32,874 bases of DNA from an uncultured Saprospiraceae bacterium (GTDB lineage Bacteria > Bacteroidota > Bacteroidia > Chitinophagales > Saprospiraceae): positions 1 to 32,874 of the forward strand of contig CALKJD010000148.1 in NCBI GenBank assembly GCA_937995755.1, read 5' to 3'. The position numbers were made by a program, and so were the translations under genes. This document shows positions 25,349 through 32,874 of the stretch, piece by piece. The notes under the pieces are model-generated. The model saw nothing but the letters and a program-made list of their open reading frames with translations, searched no databases and was not told the origin of the DNA. Every line of letters starts with the position of its first letter. Position 1 is the stretch's first letter.

Positions 25349-26374
25349 ATGATAATACGTTCTAAAGCACCATTACGACTAGGCCTTGCTGGAGGTGGAA
25401 CCGATGTGAGTCCCTACTCAGATGACTTTGGTGGTGCTATACTCAATAGTACAATCAATCTACATGTATATACTTCTATTCAACCCAATCAAGATGGATA
25501 TATAAGCTTAAATTCTCTAGACCTCGGCGTCGAAGCAAAGGTCCAATCACAAAAAAGACTAGATGATATAGAAGGACTTAGTCTGCCCATTGGAGTTTAC
25601 AATAGGCTAATAAAGGATTACAACTTAGAAGCACAGTCATTTAAACTTACAACTTATGTGGATGTGCCTAAAGGCTCTGGTTTGGGTACATCTTCAACAA
25701 TTACAGTTTCTATATTGGGTGCTTTTTTAGAATGGTTTGGCATCAAACTTACTGATTATGAGACTGCTAGATTAGCCTATGAAATAGAAAGAGAAGATCT
25801 TCAAATGGCAGGAGGAAAGCAGGACCAATACGCCGCTACATTTGGTGGAGTAAATTTCATGGAGTTTCAACAAAACGATACCGTTGTAGTTAATCCACTT
25901 AGAGTAAATAATGACTATATGTCAGAGCTAGAGCATAATCTTCTTTTGTACTATACAGGTACAAGTCGTCTATCTGCTGCCATTATTGAAAAACAATCAA
26001 CTGCATTTAAGCAAAAGAGTACTAAATCTATTGACGCGGCTCATAAAATTAAGCAACAAGCTATTTCTATGAAAACTGCACTGCTAACTGGTGACATAGA
26101 TGGAATAGGTAGAATTCTAGACGAAGGTTGGCAATTTAAAAAAGAAATGGCTTCAGGAATAACCAATGAAGTTATTGACAACATATACGAAACTGCTAAA
26201 AAAGCAGGAGCAACTGGAGGCAAAATATCAGGTGCAGGTGGTGGTGGTTATATGACGTTATATTGCCCTGGTAATACACGATATAAAGTCAGCAAAGAAT
26301 TGGAGCATCTAGGTGGTAAAATTCAATCCTTTACTTTTGATCCAATTGGGCTCACAACTTGGACTAATCCATAG
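25349..26374 (+). CDS. hddA: D-glycero-D-manno-heptose 7-phosphate kinase (GHMP kinase)
   Basis: 341 residues, GHMP kinase fold. It begins MIIRSKAPLRLGLAGGGTDV, the HddA signature, and has the ATP loop PKGSGLGTSST (about 110-120). The C-terminal motif is TGGKISGAGGGGYMTLY. HddA phosphorylates C1 of D-glycero-D-manno-heptose 7-phosphate to the 1,7-bisphosphate in the GDP-heptose route. Sequence alone could also fit a related sugar kinase such as an L-fucose or galactose kinase, but the adjacent gmhA and hddC support heptose. It is 6 nt after the glycosyltransferase gene. Confidence 0.88.
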   Translation: MIIRSKAPLRLGLAGGGTDVSPYSDDFGGAILNSTINLHVYTSIQPNQDGYISLNSLDLGVEAKVQSQKRLDDIEGLSLPIGVYNRLIKDYNLEAQSFKLTTYVDVPKGSGLGTSSTITVSILGAFLEWFGIKLTDYETARLAYEIEREDLQMAGGKQDQYAATFGGVNFMEFQQNDTVVVNPLRVNNDYMSELEHNLLLYYTGTSRLSAAIIEKQSTAFKQKSTKSIDAAHKIKQQAISMKTALLTGDIDGIGRILDEGWQFKKEMASGITNEVIDNIYETAKKAGATGGKISGAGGGGYMTLYCPGNTRYKVSKELEHLGGKIQSFTFDPIGLTTWTNP

Positions 26375-26404
26375 GAGATTTTCACATTCTCACCTTTCGA
26401 TTAC

Positions 26405-26412
26405 TATATTTG
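26405..26412 (+). promoter_or_regulatory. Internal -7 promoter box between hddA and gmhA
   Basis: TATATTTG, followed by CA, matches TAnnTTTG exactly. It lies 24 nt before the gmhA ATG (26437). Since 62 nt separate hddA and gmhA, gmhA-hddC can probably be transcribed independently. An in-frame TTG at 26410 lies inside the box and is not a likely start. Confidence 0.55.
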
Positions 26413-26436
26413 CAGCATACATCATTAAAGATTAAT

Positions 26437-27012
26437 ATGCAAGCTCAGATTACTGATATTCTTCAGCGTAGTATAGCCACAAAACAAGCTATCATTAGCG
26501 ATTCTACCCTATTAGATACCATCGCTAAAGTTACCGAATTAACAACATCCTGCTTCAATGCAGGCGGAAAGGTACTCTTTTGTGGAAATGGCGGAAGTGC
26601 AGCAGATGCACAGCATTTAGCTGCAGAATTCAGTGGAAGGTTTTACTCGGATAGAGATCCTTTATTCTCAGAAGCATTACACGTCAACACATCCTATCTG
26701 ACTGCAGTTGCCAACGATTATGGCTACGAACATGTATATAGTCGCTTGATCAAGGCAAAGGGAGTAAAAGGCGATATTCTAATAGGCCTTAGTACCTCTG
26801 GCAACTCTGAGAATATTGTAAGAGCTTTCCAACAAGCAAAAACACAAGGTGTACTCTGTATTGGTATGACTGGACAATCAGGCGGAGAAATGAATGATTG
26901 CTCTGATTATATGATAAAAATACCATCAAATGATACACCTAGAATACAAGAATGTCATATAACAATAGGTCATATTATCTGTGAGCTTGTTGAAAAAAAT
27001 ATCTTTTCGTAA
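26437..27012 (+). CDS. gmhA: Sedoheptulose 7-phosphate isomerase
   Basis: 191 residues from the ATG at 26437, the usual length of GmhA. A single SIS domain carries CGNGGSAADAQHLAAEFSGR, TSYLTAVANDYGYEHVYSR, the sugar-phosphate loop STSGNSENI, and the C-terminal metal-site helix ECHITIGHIICELVE. It converts sedoheptulose 7-phosphate to D-glycero-D-manno-heptose 7-phosphate, the first step of heptose activation, as a cytosolic tetramer. I reject a TTG nine codons upstream because it falls inside a promoter box. The stop is 1 nt from the hddC start. Confidence 0.94.
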   Translation: MQAQITDILQRSIATKQAIISDSTLLDTIAKVTELTTSCFNAGGKVLFCGNGGSAADAQHLAAEFSGRFYSDRDPLFSEALHVNTSYLTAVANDYGYEHVYSRLIKAKGVKGDILIGLSTSGNSENIVRAFQQAKTQGVLCIGMTGQSGGEMNDCSDYMIKIPSNDTPRIQECHITIGHIICELVEKNIFS

Positions 27013-27013
27013 T

Positions 27014-27706
27014 ATGATCAAAGAAGCTATCATACTTGCTGGAGGAATGGGTACTAGGCTTAAGTCTGTCATTACAGAAATACCTAAACCAATGGCCCCA
27101 GTTGGCAGCAAACCCTTTCTCGCTATCATTTTAGATAATCTTAATGAACAAGGCGTAGAACATGTTATTCTTGCTGTTGGGTATAAATATGAAGTAATTG
27201 AATCCTTTTTCGGAAAAGAATACAAGAATATTCAGATAGATTACGCCATAGAAAAAGAACCACTTGGAACTGGTGGTGCGGTAAGCTTAGCAATAAACAA
27301 GCTCAATCATAGCGCTTTCTTCATGATGAATGGCGATACATTATTCGATGTCAATCTAGCTAAATTAGGTCAATTTCATACGCAACAGAACGCTGACCTA
27401 AGTATAGCTCTTAAGCCTATTGCAAATCAAGATAGATATGGTCTCGTTAGAATAGATGAAGACTCTAAGGTTATAGAATTTGCAGAAAAACAGCATATTG
27501 ACAAAGGATTAATCAATGGTGGCGTGTATGTCACAACTAAACAATACGTCAAATCGCTTAATCTACCTAATAAGTATTCTTGGGAGAAAGATATATTAGA
27601 ACTACAATCTTCAAAGTCCAATTTATATGGATTTTTATCAAATAGTTACTTCATTGATATCGGTATCCCTGAAGATTACGCTAGAGCGCAGATAGAGCTC
27701 ATCTAA
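27014..27706 (+). CDS. hddC: D-glycero-alpha-D-manno-heptose 1-phosphate guanylyltransferase
   Basis: 230 residues from the ATG at 27014, 1 nt after gmhA. A longer reading frame from a GTG inside gmhA is possible but unneeded. The nucleotidyltransferase signature is LAGGMGTRLKSVITEIPKPM (residues about 7-26). The sugar-phosphate site EKEPLGTGGAV and the metal motif MNGDTLF follow. The family also includes mannose-1-phosphate guanylyltransferases and HddC; the gmhA/hddA context favours HddC, which makes GDP-heptose. The base specificity (GTP) is inferred from context. There is no clear terminator after the stop. Confidence 0.87.
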   Translation: MIKEAIILAGGMGTRLKSVITEIPKPMAPVGSKPFLAIILDNLNEQGVEHVILAVGYKYEVIESFFGKEYKNIQIDYAIEKEPLGTGGAVSLAINKLNHSAFFMMNGDTLFDVNLAKLGQFHTQQNADLSIALKPIANQDRYGLVRIDEDSKVIEFAEKQHIDKGLINGGVYVTTKQYVKSLNLPNKYSWEKDILELQSSKSNLYGFLSNSYFIDIGIPEDYARAQIELI

Positions 27707-28035
27707 ATTGCACTGCACTTATTAACGATGATTTTCTAGATTACTATAAAGTAGTTGTAGACTATCTGGTCTAATTTCTTGGAAATTATCTTATTGTGTT
27801 CGCTTACTGCTACATAGCAGTATTCAAGATTGCATATTAAAAAAGTCTCTCGGCTGGTTGCATTCATCTTTGGATAGCTAACATATATAGTCCTGGCTAA
27901 TAGTATCCCTAGACTATGTCTCATTCTGTTCCACTTCCTTATTTCATCAACCTTATTCTTTCTAACCACACAAAAAAAAAGAGGAGACAACAATTAAGTT
28001 ATCTCCTCTAAAATATTCTTGTCGGTTACTATATT
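27707..28035. other. 329-nt gene-free stretch between hddC and the OmpA gene
   Basis: The left and middle parts hold no gene I can support. A perfect inverted repeat TACTGCTA-CA-TAGCAGTA lies at 27805-27822; it could be a weak terminator or binding site for the hddC side, but no T-run follows. The right end holds the terminator of the OmpA gene (27971-28009). An 85-codon reading frame on the minus strand (27736-27993) runs through that terminator, resembles nothing I know and is probably chance. Confidence 0.5.
27971..28009 (-). terminator. Rho-independent terminator of the OmpA-family gene
   Basis: An 8-bp stem AGAGGAGA (27980-27987) / TCTCCTCT (28002-28009) with a 14-nt loop. On the minus strand a run of nine T follows (the A-run 27972-27980). 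It lies 27 nt past the OmpA gene's stop. Confidence 0.88.
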
Positions 28036-29841
28036 CTAGTATCCTGAGTTTTTGTTTCCACTGTAAGTAGAACCTGATCTAGATCCACCTGAACCTGCGT
28101 TTGGTCCTTCTGGTCTACCCATATCATTATCTCCTGCGTTACATACTCTGAACTCAACTCTTCTGTTCATTAAGTTACTTGCGTTTCCTGTTACAGAAAG
28201 TGGAGCTTCTTCTCCTCCGTACATAAGGTTAAATCTACTTCTATCGATACCGTAGTTAGTTACTAGATAATCAACAGCAGCTTTAGCTCTATTGTAAGAT
28301 AATACTCTATTGTAATCGTTTCCGTTTCTAAGATCTGTGTGACCTACTGCAGATACACAAGTACTTGGACACATTTGCATCACGTTTGCTACGTGGTGAA
28401 GATGACCATAGTATTCTGGCTTGATGCTGTACTTATCTGAATCGAAGTGAACCATTGGTAAGAACCATTTTCCACAATCAGTTCTGTTAGCCATACTTGT
28501 AATAGTTGATGACATTGCAGCTGTTTTAGCATCTACAATTCTATTTACATCATTTTCACTTAATGCTGCTGGTACGATTGCTACACCTTCTGAATCAATC
28601 TCATATCCTGCTGGAGAGAAAGTTTCTTTGTCTTTACAATCAGATAATCCATCATTATCGCTATCAAGAGTTACACCTCTAGTATCCACTGCACATCCAG
28701 CAGGAGATCCTAATTCTTGGTCTAACATATCGATGATTCCGTCACCATCTTCATCAGTAAGATCAAGAACTGGTCTTTGCTTAAGTTCTGCGATATCATT
28801 AAACGTTGCATCTAGTGGGTTTAACCAGTATAAAGGCTCAGTTTTGTTATCCATACTTCCTAAGTTGAAAGCAAGTCTGATGTTAGTGTAATGTCCAATA
28901 TCAGCATTGTTAGTTTGATCATCTGCAGTTCTGAACTTGATACCATCTAGGTAATCATTATCAGTAAGCATTACTTGGTGCTCTATACCTATGTTAAATC
29001 TCTTAGAGATTCTTCTAGATACTCCCATTGACCCTGTAAATACAACGTGAATGTTAGTTTCATCACCTAATCTGAAAATACCTTTTTTCTTATATCCTTC
29101 AGTTTCGTATTCACCATCATATAGATCGCTAATAGCTGATTTGATATCAGATCTTCCTGATTTTGTATCGAACTTATCACTAGTCCAACCAATTTGTTGT
29201 CTTAGATTAGTGTAAGGATCACCATTAGCATCTAGTAAATCTAATTTTGCTACGTGGTTAGAGAATCCTGCACCAAGAGTTATATACCAGTTCCACTTGT
29301 TTCTGTCTTTATGGAAAAGGATATTACCTATGTTTAAAACTCCCTGAAGAGCTCCATACATATATCTTGTTTTGTGAGATGGAAACCATTCTCCATTAGT
29401 TTCTCCTGAATTAATGTTGTAATCGTCGAAAGTACTTTCAACAAGACCACCACCAATTCCATTGGCTCCAATCTTAGATTTATGTCCCCAAGGCTGAGGA
29501 TCTAATCCTGTAGCTTGACCATAAAAGAAATCAGCTCTCAATGAGAAAACATAATGTACAGCCTTTCTTAAGTGAAGACCCATACCGTAACCTCCTGGAA
29601 GAGTTCTATCTACATCACCATCGATGAAAAAGTGTCCTAAGTGTACTCCTAGTTCCCAAGCATCTTTTGGTTTTGCTGAGTAGTTAGCCTGGCCCATTCG
29701 CCATTTAGCGTTTTGTTCTGGATCTTTAGTAAGCTCATCAGATACAACATTGCCATTTTCAAAGGCGTTGTTATCTTGTGCTTGAATTCCGGCAAATGCG
29801 AAACCTATCATAAAGATGACCAAGTAAATTTTTCGTGTCAT
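28036..29841 (-). CDS. OmpA-family outer membrane protein with thrombospondin-3-like linker
   Basis: 601 residues. Signal peptide 1-21 (IYLVIFMIGFAFAGIQAQ). Residues about 50-350 look like an outer-membrane beta-barrel (alternating aromatic strands such as GYGMGLHLRKAVHYVFSLRA). Acidic thrombospondin type 3-like calcium repeats follow at about 360-430 (DEDGDGIIDMLDQ, DSDNDGLSDCKD). The OmpA peptidoglycan-binding domain is at about 456-575, with FDSDKYSIKPEYYGHL, VGHTDLRNG and SYNRAKAAVDYLV giving the Asp and Arg that bind diaminopimelate, then MNRRVEF. It ends in a Gly/Ser/Asn-rich tail (SGGSRSGSTYSGNKNSGY). It likely links the outer membrane to peptidoglycan. It has its own strong promoter and terminator. 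Confidence 0.9.
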   Translation of the reverse strand: MTRKIYLVIFMIGFAFAGIQAQDNNAFENGNVVSDELTKDPEQNAKWRMGQANYSAKPKDAWELGVHLGHFFIDGDVDRTLPGGYGMGLHLRKAVHYVFSLRADFFYGQATGLDPQPWGHKSKIGANGIGGGLVESTFDDYNINSGETNGEWFPSHKTRYMYGALQGVLNIGNILFHKDRNKWNWYITLGAGFSNHVAKLDLLDANGDPYTNLRQQIGWTSDKFDTKSGRSDIKSAISDLYDGEYETEGYKKKGIFRLGDETNIHVVFTGSMGVSRRISKRFNIGIEHQVMLTDNDYLDGIKFRTADDQTNNADIGHYTNIRLAFNLGSMDNKTEPLYWLNPLDATFNDIAELKQRPVLDLTDEDGDGIIDMLDQELGSPAGCAVDTRGVTLDSDNDGLSDCKDKETFSPAGYEIDSEGVAIVPAALSENDVNRIVDAKTAAMSSTITSMANRTDCGKWFLPMVHFDSDKYSIKPEYYGHLHHVANVMQMCPSTCVSAVGHTDLRNGNDYNRVLSYNRAKAAVDYLVTNYGIDRSRFNLMYGGEEAPLSVTGNASNLMNRRVEFRVCNAGDNDMGRPEGPNAGSGGSRSGSTYSGNKNSGY

Positions 29842-29879
29842 AGGGCAATAATTTATTAAAATTCGTTTTTATTAAGGTA

Positions 29880-29910
29880 CAAAAGTATCATTTTTATAAC
29901 TTGTATCAAA
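29880..29910 (-). promoter_or_regulatory. Strong Bacteroidota promoter of the OmpA gene
   Basis: Read on the minus strand: TTTG (29910-29907), 19 nt, then TACTTTTG (29887-29880). This is the Bacteroidota -33/-7 consensus with its normal spacing. The -7 box is 38 nt before the ATG, so the leader is about 33 nt. Confidence 0.72.
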
Positions 29911-29931
29911 CATATTAAATGCTAAAATACG

Positions 29932-31176
29932 CTATTTCATGTTTTTTAAAGTAGTTATTAGACATTTCCTTGTAATATCCAATTGAGAATCGTCAATCTT
30001 CCTGATTCTCTTAAGAAATTCATTTATAGTATCACTAACGTCTTTGAAGATGGCTCCATCAGTCATTTCAGCTTCTGGTTGCATTAAATAAGCAAAAACT
30101 CTTGCCATACCACAGTTAGCAACAAAATCAGGAATTACACTCACACTACTATCTATAAAGTCCGCATTATCTCCAAAAAATAATGCATTATCAATAAAGG
30201 GATCATTAGCTCCACAAGAGATTACTTCTAATCCTCTTTCTATTAGACGGCCAACTTGCTCTTTGGTCACAAGTTTAGAAGCTGCCCCTGGCATAAAGAT
30301 ATCTGCTTCTTGATCCCAAAACAGATCATTAGCCTCTTCAAAACTAATTAAATCTCCAGCTAATTTATTACCATCCTTATTGACAAATAGAGATTTCACC
30401 TCTTCGAAGCTTAATCCCTCTGGTCTAATTATTCCTCCTGCTCTATCTAATACACCTACGATCTTACAACCTTGGCTTGCTAAGTAATATCCAGCAGCAG
30501 AGGCTACATTACCCCATCCTTGGATTAAGACCTTTTTGCCTTTAAGGTTACCATCATGCCATAGATCGTAATAATGCTTTATACTTTCTGACACGCCATA
30601 GCCTGTAATCATATCTGCTACTGCATACCTTTCACTATCTATTGGAGCAAAAGTTGCATCTTCAATAATCTTAGCACATCCATAACGCAATTGGCCAAGT
30701 GCATTAATTTTCTCTCCATCGGAAGAATTAAAATGACCATTTACAATTCCTTCCTGTGGGTGCCATAGTCCAAGATCTTCCGTAATTGGAATTACATCTT
30801 TAAGCTCATCAACATTCATATCACCTCCAGTACCGTAATAGTTCTTTAATAAAGGAAACACAGCCTTATACCATCTCTCTAATACTTCAGTACGACGAGG
30901 ATCACTAGGATCAAAATCAATTCCAGATTTGGCACCACCAATTGCAGGTCCACATACAGAGAATTTAATTTCCATCACTTTTGCAAGCGACATTACTTCT
31001 TCTTTTGTTAATCCTTTCCTCATTCTGGTTCCTCCACCAGCAGCTCCACCTTTCAAGCTATTTATGACTACCCAACCTTTAGCATCCGTTTCTGGATCAT
31101 TCCATTCAAACACTATTTCGGGTGGTGTGCTTTTATATGTATCTAAAAAAAACTGTAAATCTTCTGAGCTCTTCAT
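29932..31176 (-). CDS. Glu/Leu/Phe/Val dehydrogenase family enzyme
   Basis: 414 residues. The amino-acid binding half has GGAAGGGTRMRKG, the Lys-containing KFSVCGPAIGGAKSGIDFDP and the catalytic Asp in GTGGDMNVDELKDVIP. The NAD(P)-binding half has the Rossmann loop IQGWGNVASAAGYYLASQG followed by VGVLDRAGGI. It reversibly deaminates an amino acid to its 2-oxoacid, yielding ammonia and NAD(P)H, in the cytosol. The protein belongs to a Bacteroidota group whose substrate (glutamate or a branched-chain amino acid) is not clear from sequence. It is divergent from the arginase-like gene; 58 nt separate the two starts. Confidence 0.9.
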   Translation of the reverse strand: MKSSEDLQFFLDTYKSTPPEIVFEWNDPETDAKGWVVINSLKGGAAGGGTRMRKGLTKEEVMSLAKVMEIKFSVCGPAIGGAKSGIDFDPSDPRRTEVLERWYKAVFPLLKNYYGTGGDMNVDELKDVIPITEDLGLWHPQEGIVNGHFNSSDGEKINALGQLRYGCAKIIEDATFAPIDSERYAVADMITGYGVSESIKHYYDLWHDGNLKGKKVLIQGWGNVASAAGYYLASQGCKIVGVLDRAGGIIRPEGLSFEEVKSLFVNKDGNKLAGDLISFEEANDLFWDQEADIFMPGAASKLVTKEQVGRLIERGLEVISCGANDPFIDNALFFGDNADFIDSSVSVIPDFVANCGMARVFAYLMQPEAEMTDGAIFKDVSDTINEFLKRIRKIDDSQLDITRKCLITTLKNMK

Positions 31177-31205
31177 AATATAATCTTCTAGAATTCAATA
31201 ATTTT

Positions 31206-31213
31206 TATATTTG
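31206..31213 (+). promoter_or_regulatory. -7 promoter box for the arginase-like gene
   Basis: TATATTTG followed by CA is an exact TAnnTTTG match, 21 nt before the ATG at 31235, giving a leader of about 16 nt. It sits in the 58-nt divergent region shared with the dehydrogenase gene. Confidence 0.57.
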
Positions 31214-31234
31214 CAATAATTATAATATGTACTT

Positions 31235-32245
31235 ATGCTATCACACTGGTTTACCCCAATAGACAATACACTTTCTCAACTGGCAAGCAATTATTGCCAA
31301 ATTCTGCACGAAGATGGGAAAGATTTCCCAGTATTGACCCACACTAAGCTAGCCATTATTGGCTTTGATAAAGAATTTAGCGATAATGTGCGAAAGCATT
31401 TGTATAGCTTCAACAATCACTTTACGTCTCTACAGCTGGCAGATCTCGGAAATTTAAAATCTCTAGACACCGAATTTTCTATTCCTGCGATAAAAGAAAT
31501 ATTAGACGGAGGAATAGTACCAATACTACTTGGAGCTCCAGGCCATATTATTCAAAAACTTAGACGCCGTTTGGAAAGTGAATATTCAACTATATACTAT
31601 ATAGGGAATAAACTGCCTGATTACCACAGCGATGATAAGTATGAAATACTAGGATTCCAAAGGCATCTGTGCGCACTGGACAGGATTGCTGAACTAGAAG
31701 ATATATCTACTAGCTCTATGAGTTTAGCTAAAATGAGAGCCTACCCTTTCATTCAAGAGGCCGTATTGCGAGATGCTAATCTTGCACACTTTGATGGTAA
31801 CGCTATAAAGTTAGGTGACAACCCTGCGTCCATCGAATCCAATACATCTGGGCTAACTTGTTCGGAATCATGTCAAGTAATGAAAAATATAGGCGGAGGC
31901 CATAGCCTCAAATTGCTAAACATCACAAACTATGAGATCATCGACGAAAGAAGACAGCATGCTAGTAGTATTACTATAGCTGAGATGATTTGGTACTTTT
32001 TAGAAGGATATCACCAAAAATTAAATGATCATCCCTCGACAACCTCTAATGATCAATTGCAACGATTTGTAATTAATACATTAGATACCGATGCAGAAAT
32101 TATATTTGTCAAAAATGAAATAAGCGGTAGATGGTGGTTTGTATCAAATGACAAAGAAAAAAGATACCACGCATGCTCCCATGAAGAATATATCGAAGCA
32201 TCAAGAGGGGATATTCCAGATAGACTATTACGCTATTTAGTCTAA
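31235..32245 (+). CDS. Degenerate arginase/formimidoylglutamase-fold protein
   Basis: 336 residues. It aligns by eye with a Bacteroidota family annotated as formimidoylglutamase (arginase fold): the EILGFQRHL block in place of IGYQ-like, VLRDANLAHFDGNAIKLGD (family: VRNADMVSFDISAI), GLTCSESCQVMKNIGG and the C-terminal EISGRWWFVS with SHEEYIEASRGDIPDRLL. Of the manganese ligands, the first motif GGDH is replaced by APGHI (only His kept), the DAHxD motif is missing, and SFDxD reads FDGN. It is therefore probably not an active ureohydrolase; a structural or regulatory role is inference. No signal peptide. The stop codon abuts that of murF with no gap. Confidence 0.75.
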   Translation: MLSHWFTPIDNTLSQLASNYCQILHEDGKDFPVLTHTKLAIIGFDKEFSDNVRKHLYSFNNHFTSLQLADLGNLKSLDTEFSIPAIKEILDGGIVPILLGAPGHIIQKLRRRLESEYSTIYYIGNKLPDYHSDDKYEILGFQRHLCALDRIAELEDISTSSMSLAKMRAYPFIQEAVLRDANLAHFDGNAIKLGDNPASIESNTSGLTCSESCQVMKNIGGGHSLKLLNITNYEIIDERRQHASSITIAEMIWYFLEGYHQKLNDHPSTTSNDQLQRFVINTLDTDAEIIFVKNEISGRWWFVSNDKEKRYHACSHEEYIEASRGDIPDRLLRYLV

Positions 32246-32874
32246 TCAATCCAAAAATCCTAATACGTTCTCCAACTTGATGGCTCTCGAGCCTTTAACA
32301 AAGCAATGTGTACCCGACGTGCTACAACTTATAAACGATTGAAGGTCATTTACTGAGGTTACAAAATTTAGATGGGGATACTTGTTTTCTAGGCTTTTAA
32401 AGATTGGTCCAACAAATACTACTTCTACCTTATTTAGCATTAAGCATTGATCTATCGTTCTTTCATGCTCTGCAATGGCATCTTCTCCTAGTTCCATCAT
32501 ATCGCCGAGCACCATTACTTTATTAGAAAATGAAGATTCCCCAAACTCCTTAATGGCTAATTCCATACTGGTAGGGTTCGCGTTGTAAGCATCTAATATA
32601 AAATGAACACCTTTCTTCGTAATCGTTTGAGACCTATTATTAGAGGGTTCATATAGGCATATCGCCTGCAACATCTCATTAACTTCACATTGCATCAATG
32701 CCCCCACACCTACGGCAGTAGCAATATTTGTCAAATTATATGCGCCTACTAAATGAGAGATATACCCTGTCCCTTTATACGTAAAGGATAGCCTTGGATA
32801 AGAATCTATAAGCTCATAATCTCGGCTAGGAGCATATAATACCGAAGGGATATAATCATCTACTAAACTAGTAA
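32246..32874 (-). CDS. murF: UDP-N-acetylmuramoyl-tripeptide--D-alanyl-D-alanine ligase, 3' part
   Basis: The visible 209 residues are the C-terminal half of MurF; the gene continues past the right edge of the window, so its start is not here. The frame stays open to the edge and reads RLSFTYKGTGYISHLVGAYN at 32878-side residues, then the Mur-ligase motif VGAYNLTNIATAVGVG, the C-terminal domain start ILDAYNANPTSMELAI, MVLGDMMELGEDAIAEH and the final FVKGSRAIKLENVLGFL. The GDMMELG and KGSRA motifs are diagnostic for MurF, which adds D-Ala-D-Ala to the peptidoglycan precursor in the cytosol. It is convergent with the arginase-like gene with no base between the stop codons. Confidence 0.93.
   Translation of the reverse strand, partial: TSLVDDYIPSVLYAPSRDYELIDSYPRLSFTYKGTGYISHLVGAYNLTNIATAVGVGALMQCEVNEMLQAICLYEPSNNRSQTITKKGVHFILDAYNANPTSMELAIKEFGESSFSNKVMVLGDMMELGEDAIAEHERTIDQCLMLNKVEVVFVGPIFKSLENKYPHLNFVTSVNDLQSFISCSTSGTHCFVKGSRAIKLENVLGFLD

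Noticed and set aside
26410..26436. TTG start for gmhA
   Set aside because: The TTG lies in a -7 promoter box, and the ATG at 26437 gives the normal GmhA length.
26981..27013. GTG start of hddC inside gmhA
   Set aside because: It adds 11 residues not needed by the fold; the ATG at 27014 directly precedes the nucleotide-binding strand.
27736..27993. 85-codon reading frame on the minus strand in the gap after hddC
   Set aside because: It runs through the OmpA gene's terminator, has no recognisable motif, promoter or family-like composition, and is probably chance.

Overview
The window looks like a piece of a Bacteroidota chromosome, most likely from the Saprospiria/Lewinella-like part of the phylum (the lineage is an inference). 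The support is: two secreted proteins with type IX secretion (T9SS) C-terminal sorting domains, HYR-type adhesion repeats, an OmpA protein with a thrombospondin-3-like calcium-binding linker, Bacteroidota-only domain families (DUF3667, the DUF7619-type 'SYDPNDK' domain, a Bacteroidota arginase-like family), several TAnnTTTG -7 promoter boxes, and A-rich start regions without clear Shine-Dalgarno sites. The DNA is AT-rich throughout. I see no insertion sequence, tRNA, rRNA or CRISPR array.

Layout. 1-8 kb: a 1953-residue T9SS surface protein (P-domain, HYR-like repeats, dockerin, cohesin-like module, sorting domain) preceded by a small secreted protein; then, divergently, a DUF3667 membrane protein and a short MerR regulator. 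8-13 kb: DUF4197 protein, TauE/SafE permease, a small exported protein, and a second T9SS protein (729 residues) with a cohesin-like N-terminus. 13-19 kb: an unrecognised helical protein, three-domain DNA ligase LigD, aminoacyl-histidine dipeptidase PepD, and a patatin-like phospholipase. 19-24 kb: a glycosyltransferase, lycopene cyclase CrtY, FolC, and a CHAP-domain cell-wall amidase. 24-28 kb: a glycosyltransferase-hddA-gmhA-hddC operon for GDP-D-glycero-D-manno-heptose. 28-33 kb: OmpA-family protein, Glu/Leu/Phe/Val dehydrogenase, a degenerate arginase-like protein, and the 3' part of murF running off the right edge.

The clearest functional unit is the heptose operon. It supplies the isomerase, kinase and guanylyltransferase for an activated heptose plus one glycosyltransferase, so it probably feeds a surface glycan (LPS, capsule or glycoprotein); the 7-phosphate phosphatase GmhB is not in the window. 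The surface theme recurs in the two T9SS proteins, the OmpA protein, the CHAP enzyme and MurF. Most other genes are single housekeeping or hypothetical genes in alternating orientation, packed end to end: five convergent pairs are separated by 14 nt or less or overlap.

I do not see an unmistakable new multi-gene system. The best leads are the dockerin and cohesin-like modules in two T9SS proteins, the arginase-fold protein that has lost most metal ligands, the heptose operon without its phosphatase, and -7 promoter boxes placed almost on the start codons of both glycosyltransferase genes.
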